64,000 nucleotides of DNA from Colletes latitarsis (lineage: Eukaryota; Arthropoda; Insecta; Hymenoptera; Colletidae). The notes below the pieces were generated by a model, which was given only the letters and a program-made list of their open reading frames with translations, searched no databases and had not been told where the DNA came from. Of this stretch, positions 61,275-64,000 are shown piece by piece; position 1 is the stretch's first letter; each line of letters starts with the position of its first letter. Location of the stretch: positions 43,348,001 to 43,412,000 of the forward strand of contig NC_135136.1 of assembly GCF_051014445.1 (NCBI RefSeq), read 5' to 3'. Both the position numbers and the translations under genes were made by a program.

Positions 61275-62303
61275 TTAGCAGCATTTTTTTCCAATGCAAA
61301 TGCTGCCGGGACACGAGGCATTGATGCATCCGGTCTGTTCTGAAAAAGCCTTCTTTCGTATCATGAACTCTGGACGGACAGGTGTTATGTCTTTAAAACC
61401 CTTACGTCGAGCTTTGTCGACATCGAACTCTCTCTCCTCGACGTCCGTGTAAGGGATTTTCGGTGGATAATTCGGTGGAATCACCTCCGCGGGGTATCCG
61501 TCCCTTCGAGACAGTTCTCTGCATACGAATACGAGACCAGCTATGTTCACCGGTTTCGGCGGCGTATCCAGTTCGCTTACCTCGAACACTTTGTCGGGTA
61601 AACAAAATTTTGTGCTCTCCTCCGCGGCTCTTCTTTCAGCCTCGTCTTCGTATAGCACTTTCGTGCACAAAAACTCGTTGAATGATCCAGTGTTCTTGAA
61701 AAGCATCTTCTGCTCGACTATCGAAAACGTATTGGACGTGTACGTGCCGAAACACGTTAATCGTAAATTTACAGCAATAAAGCCGGACGGTTGATTTTCC
61801 TCGTCCACCAGACCGAAGGTGTTATTTATTTCATATGTCTTAGGTAAATGATAAATGTCGTTGCTCGCCATCATCACATGATCGCAGAGGCAACCTGACA
61901 TCGGAATTTTAGAATTTCCCAACGGTTCTTTCACCACCTCCTCGGGACATATAAGAATATCTTTAATTCTGTACACATCCAATAATAAAGGTTTCGATCG
62001 TAGCCTCTCTACCAATTCACCGGGATTCCTGGTGAAAATGTACAACTTGCCAGCATTGAAATAAACGTTACGAAAGCCAGCTTCTCGCGATACTTCTTTA
62101 TCCCTCTCCGATTTAGTTAACAAAAAGTCGGTTTGAAATATTCGAAACAATGGCATATCTGCGAATTGCATATCGACGCCTAACGAGGAGGGATTGACCT
62201 TATTCAACTTCTCGGCATACAAACTGACGTAGTCTACAAACACTTCCATGATATATAATTTTTCATCCTTCAAAGAGGCACACTCTTTGCGATACGTGTC
62301 CAT
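61275..62303 (-). CDS. DUF4497 / MAP10-like C2-fold protein, intron-less
   Basis: A single open frame encodes 342 residues from the ATG at 62303 (MDTYRKECASLKDEKLYIME); the frame stays open upstream to 62408, but that part reads as AT-rich 5' UTR. I see a C2-like N-terminal region: LYIMEVFVDYVSLYAEKL, VDMQFADMPLFRI, FNAGKLYIFTRNPGELVERL, LLLDVYRI, EPLGNSKIPMSG, then FGLVDEENQPSGFIAVNLRLTCFG. This order resembles the DUF4497 domain of vertebrate MAP10, a microtubule and midbody protein. The C-terminus has proline-rich PPNYPPKIPYTD and a Cys-rich end (CINASCPGSICIGKKCC). No introns, unlike its neighbours. The family call is from memory of motif order and is moderate; the C-terminal half is unrecognised. 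Confidence 0.65.
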   Translation of the reverse strand: MDTYRKECASLKDEKLYIMEVFVDYVSLYAEKLNKVNPSSLGVDMQFADMPLFRIFQTDFLLTKSERDKEVSREAGFRNVYFNAGKLYIFTRNPGELVERLRSKPLLLDVYRIKDILICPEEVVKEPLGNSKIPMSGCLCDHVMMASNDIYHLPKTYEINNTFGLVDEENQPSGFIAVNLRLTCFGTYTSNTFSIVEQKMLFKNTGSFNEFLCTKVLYEDEAERRAAEESTKFCLPDKVFEVSELDTPPKPVNIAGLVFVCRELSRRDGYPAEVIPPNYPPKIPYTDVEEREFDVDKARRKGFKDITPVRPEFMIRKKAFSEQTGCINASCPGSICIGKKCC

Positions 62304-63169
62304 GACAACGAAATGATTTTGTTCGAGTTTTATGTAAATAAAGATGCAAATATTAGTTGACGAGATTATTTTCGAGTACTTATAATTTTGCAGACAATGC
62401 TGGCCCAAATGATCGACCTATTTGCAAAAACAATTGAATTCTTTTGATGGAGATTCTCGATAAAGGGTTCGATCAATTACGTATAGCGAACAAATAAAAT
62501 ATGAAACATTCTTTAACGAAATTATGAATGTATATGTATTCAATTTTTACAAATAACACGATCAATAATAAATGCATCCTTCGCCACATTGAAACTTATA
62601 CATTTTACTTATATTTGTACGTTGCTTTGTCCCTGTAATCAGCTATGATACGTGTTAGTACAAAAATCATTATATCATATTTGCCATACTTGTACAGTCT
62701 TTTAATGGATTAAAATAAAATTGAACGAGTAAATTCGAGAACACGTTCAGTCTCCTGTGTCATACACGTTACACTTGATCTTCGATCGAATACATTAATA
62801 CAAACATTCTTATTCGCTTTCACTGAACATACATTACAGACTACACATGGCAGTGAAGAACTAAAAATGATCAGTTGTTTACATTTACAAATTTTTCTAT
62901 ATATCATCTACTTGTTATAAATTTTAATCAAAAAACAAAACATGTCAGCGCAATAAAATAAAATCGTAAATATAAAAAGATCGTGTTCTTAAAGGCGCAA
63001 TTGTACTATTACATTTATACAAATATAATATGTTAATTGTAAAATTTATTATATTCAATTATTTTTCGACTTCATTAACCATCATTTACAATTGTTCATT
63101 TTGATTTCATTCCTAAAAGATGGCAAGCATCCTTGGATGGTATATTTAAAAATAAAATTTTTTAACATA
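62304..63169. other. Region between the bora 3' end and the MAP10-like gene
   Basis: About 870 bp, AT-rich. It holds the 3' UTR of the gene on the right and the promoter of the MAP10-like gene. No further gene was recognised. Confidence 0.55.
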
Positions 63170-64000
63170 TTATATTTTATTATCCCATTCCCTGTTCGTC
63201 CTTGACGGTGTAGAGCTAAATATATTCTTTATGTTTTCCTTCCAATCGGATAGGCGGAAGTCGTCGTCGGTCGATAAAATCTGATCTCCCCAATAAGCTT
63301 TTTGTTTCACAGGCGTACAGTTGTAACTATCGGTAATGTTCATTGTATTGCTTATACTGCACGTCTGATAACCAGTATCTTGTACGGAATTAGAAACGCT
63401 TTGCTGATCAGAAATACCTAATGTTCCATTAGTTTGTTGCAGTATGCAATTTTCGTTTGTATGCATCTTGCAAGAATCAGTTAATTGTTTAAACACGTTA
63501 ACAGTGTTATGTTGCTTAAAATTAAATTCGGGTGCTTCAGTCTTCTGATACTGGTTCGAATGATTCGAGCTCTTCGATATAACTTCTCTCTCTGTTAAAT
63601 CATTCATTTGAACACACGTGGAATTACTATTAAAATGCACAGATTTCTCCATTTTATTTTTCATTACTCGTTCATTGATTTCGTTCAGAGACTCATCTAA
63701 GAATTATAACGTGCGATTATTACTAAAATAATATTTTCAAGCGAATCTCAATTATACTATCAAAATTATATAACAGTTACCTAGAGAAAGATTCTTGGAG
63801 TATTCTTTATGAATCGAACAAGATTGATCTATGCTCATCTCTGTGGTGAAATCTAATCGAGCAACCGAACGAGATTTTGATCTCATACTTTCGTAGGACA
63901 TGTTACTCGCTGCAGTTAGTATAGGAGATATATTAGGGGGTGATAAGTTCCCAATTAAAATTTGAGATGTTTCGTGTTTGTTATTCATATTTTCCGAATG
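63170..64000 (-). CDS. bora: Probable aurora borealis (Bora), C-terminal part (partial)
   Basis: Two exons on the minus strand, 63781..>64000 and 63170..63696, join in phase (LSL|DESLNEINERV) and give about 248 residues to the TAA stop. The frame is open to the window edge, so the ATG at 63988 need not be the start. The protein is low-complexity, Ser/Asn/Thr-rich, with SPPNISPI, RSKSRSVARLDF and, near the end, VQDTGYQTCSISNTMNIT and YWGDQILSTDDDFRLSDWKENI. A DTGYxT block in a disordered C-terminus and SPP-type CDK sites are what I recall of Bora, the Aurora A/Plk1 activator at mitotic entry. The conserved N-terminal part lies outside the window, so the identity is tentative. Confidence 0.5.

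Noticed and set aside
1..64000. CRISPR arrays, operons, phage or bacterial systems
   Set aside because: No regularly spaced repeats of that kind; genes are spliced and eukaryotic throughout.

Overview
The window is a gene-rich, AT-rich stretch of an insect nuclear genome. Introns are mostly short (70 to 1000 bp) with GT-AG borders, coding exons are GC-richer than their surroundings, and there are no bacterial features. The gene set (photoreceptor TRP, Stim, cramped, SF1, PRMT3, FIGNL1, WDR48, HDHD2, an ESE-like ETS factor kept in the genome) suggests a hymenopteran, most likely a bee. That taxon is an inference from gene content, base composition and protein style; no species can be fixed from the sequence alone. 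All exon models were made by hand from splice signals and reading phase.

Layout, left to right: the 3' end of trp (+, 1-730); a short cytochrome b5 (-, 1700-2401); FIGNL1 (+, 3906-5989, with an upstream exon at 3766-3831); an F-box/WD-repeat protein (-, 6201-8222) that meets FIGNL1 tail to tail; PRMT3 (+, 9052-11319); a PNT+ETS transcription factor (-, 13242-16195); a 4.7 kb non-coding gap; cramped (-, 20863-23825); Stim (+, 25299-35110, with two candidate last exons); a 7.5 kb gap with small inverted-repeat elements and a G-rich tract; SF1 (-, 42660-47640); WDR48 (+, 49233-53266); a 3.1 kb gap; HDHD2 (-, 56393-57840); a 2.07 kb, almost perfect inverted repeat (58775-60839); an intron-less DUF4497/MAP10-like gene (-, 61275-62303); and the 3' part of a probable bora gene (-, 63170 to past the right edge).

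The genes do not form one pathway, although several deal with DNA repair and the cell cycle (FIGNL1 with RAD51, WDR48 with USP1-type deubiquitinases, Bora with Aurora A/Plk1). Stim and TRP both concern calcium entry.

The most unusual structure is the palindrome at 58775-60839: two arms of 938 and 1021 bp, about 98% alike by eye, around a 106-bp loop. Each arm is itself an older, more diverged inverted repeat. One arm carries an extra 83-bp tandem unit, which accounts exactly for the arm length difference. It could be a young fold-back element or a long-hairpin RNA (endo-siRNA) locus. A second point of interest is Stim, where two acceptors of identical phase would give proteins with and without a lipid-binding polybasic tail.
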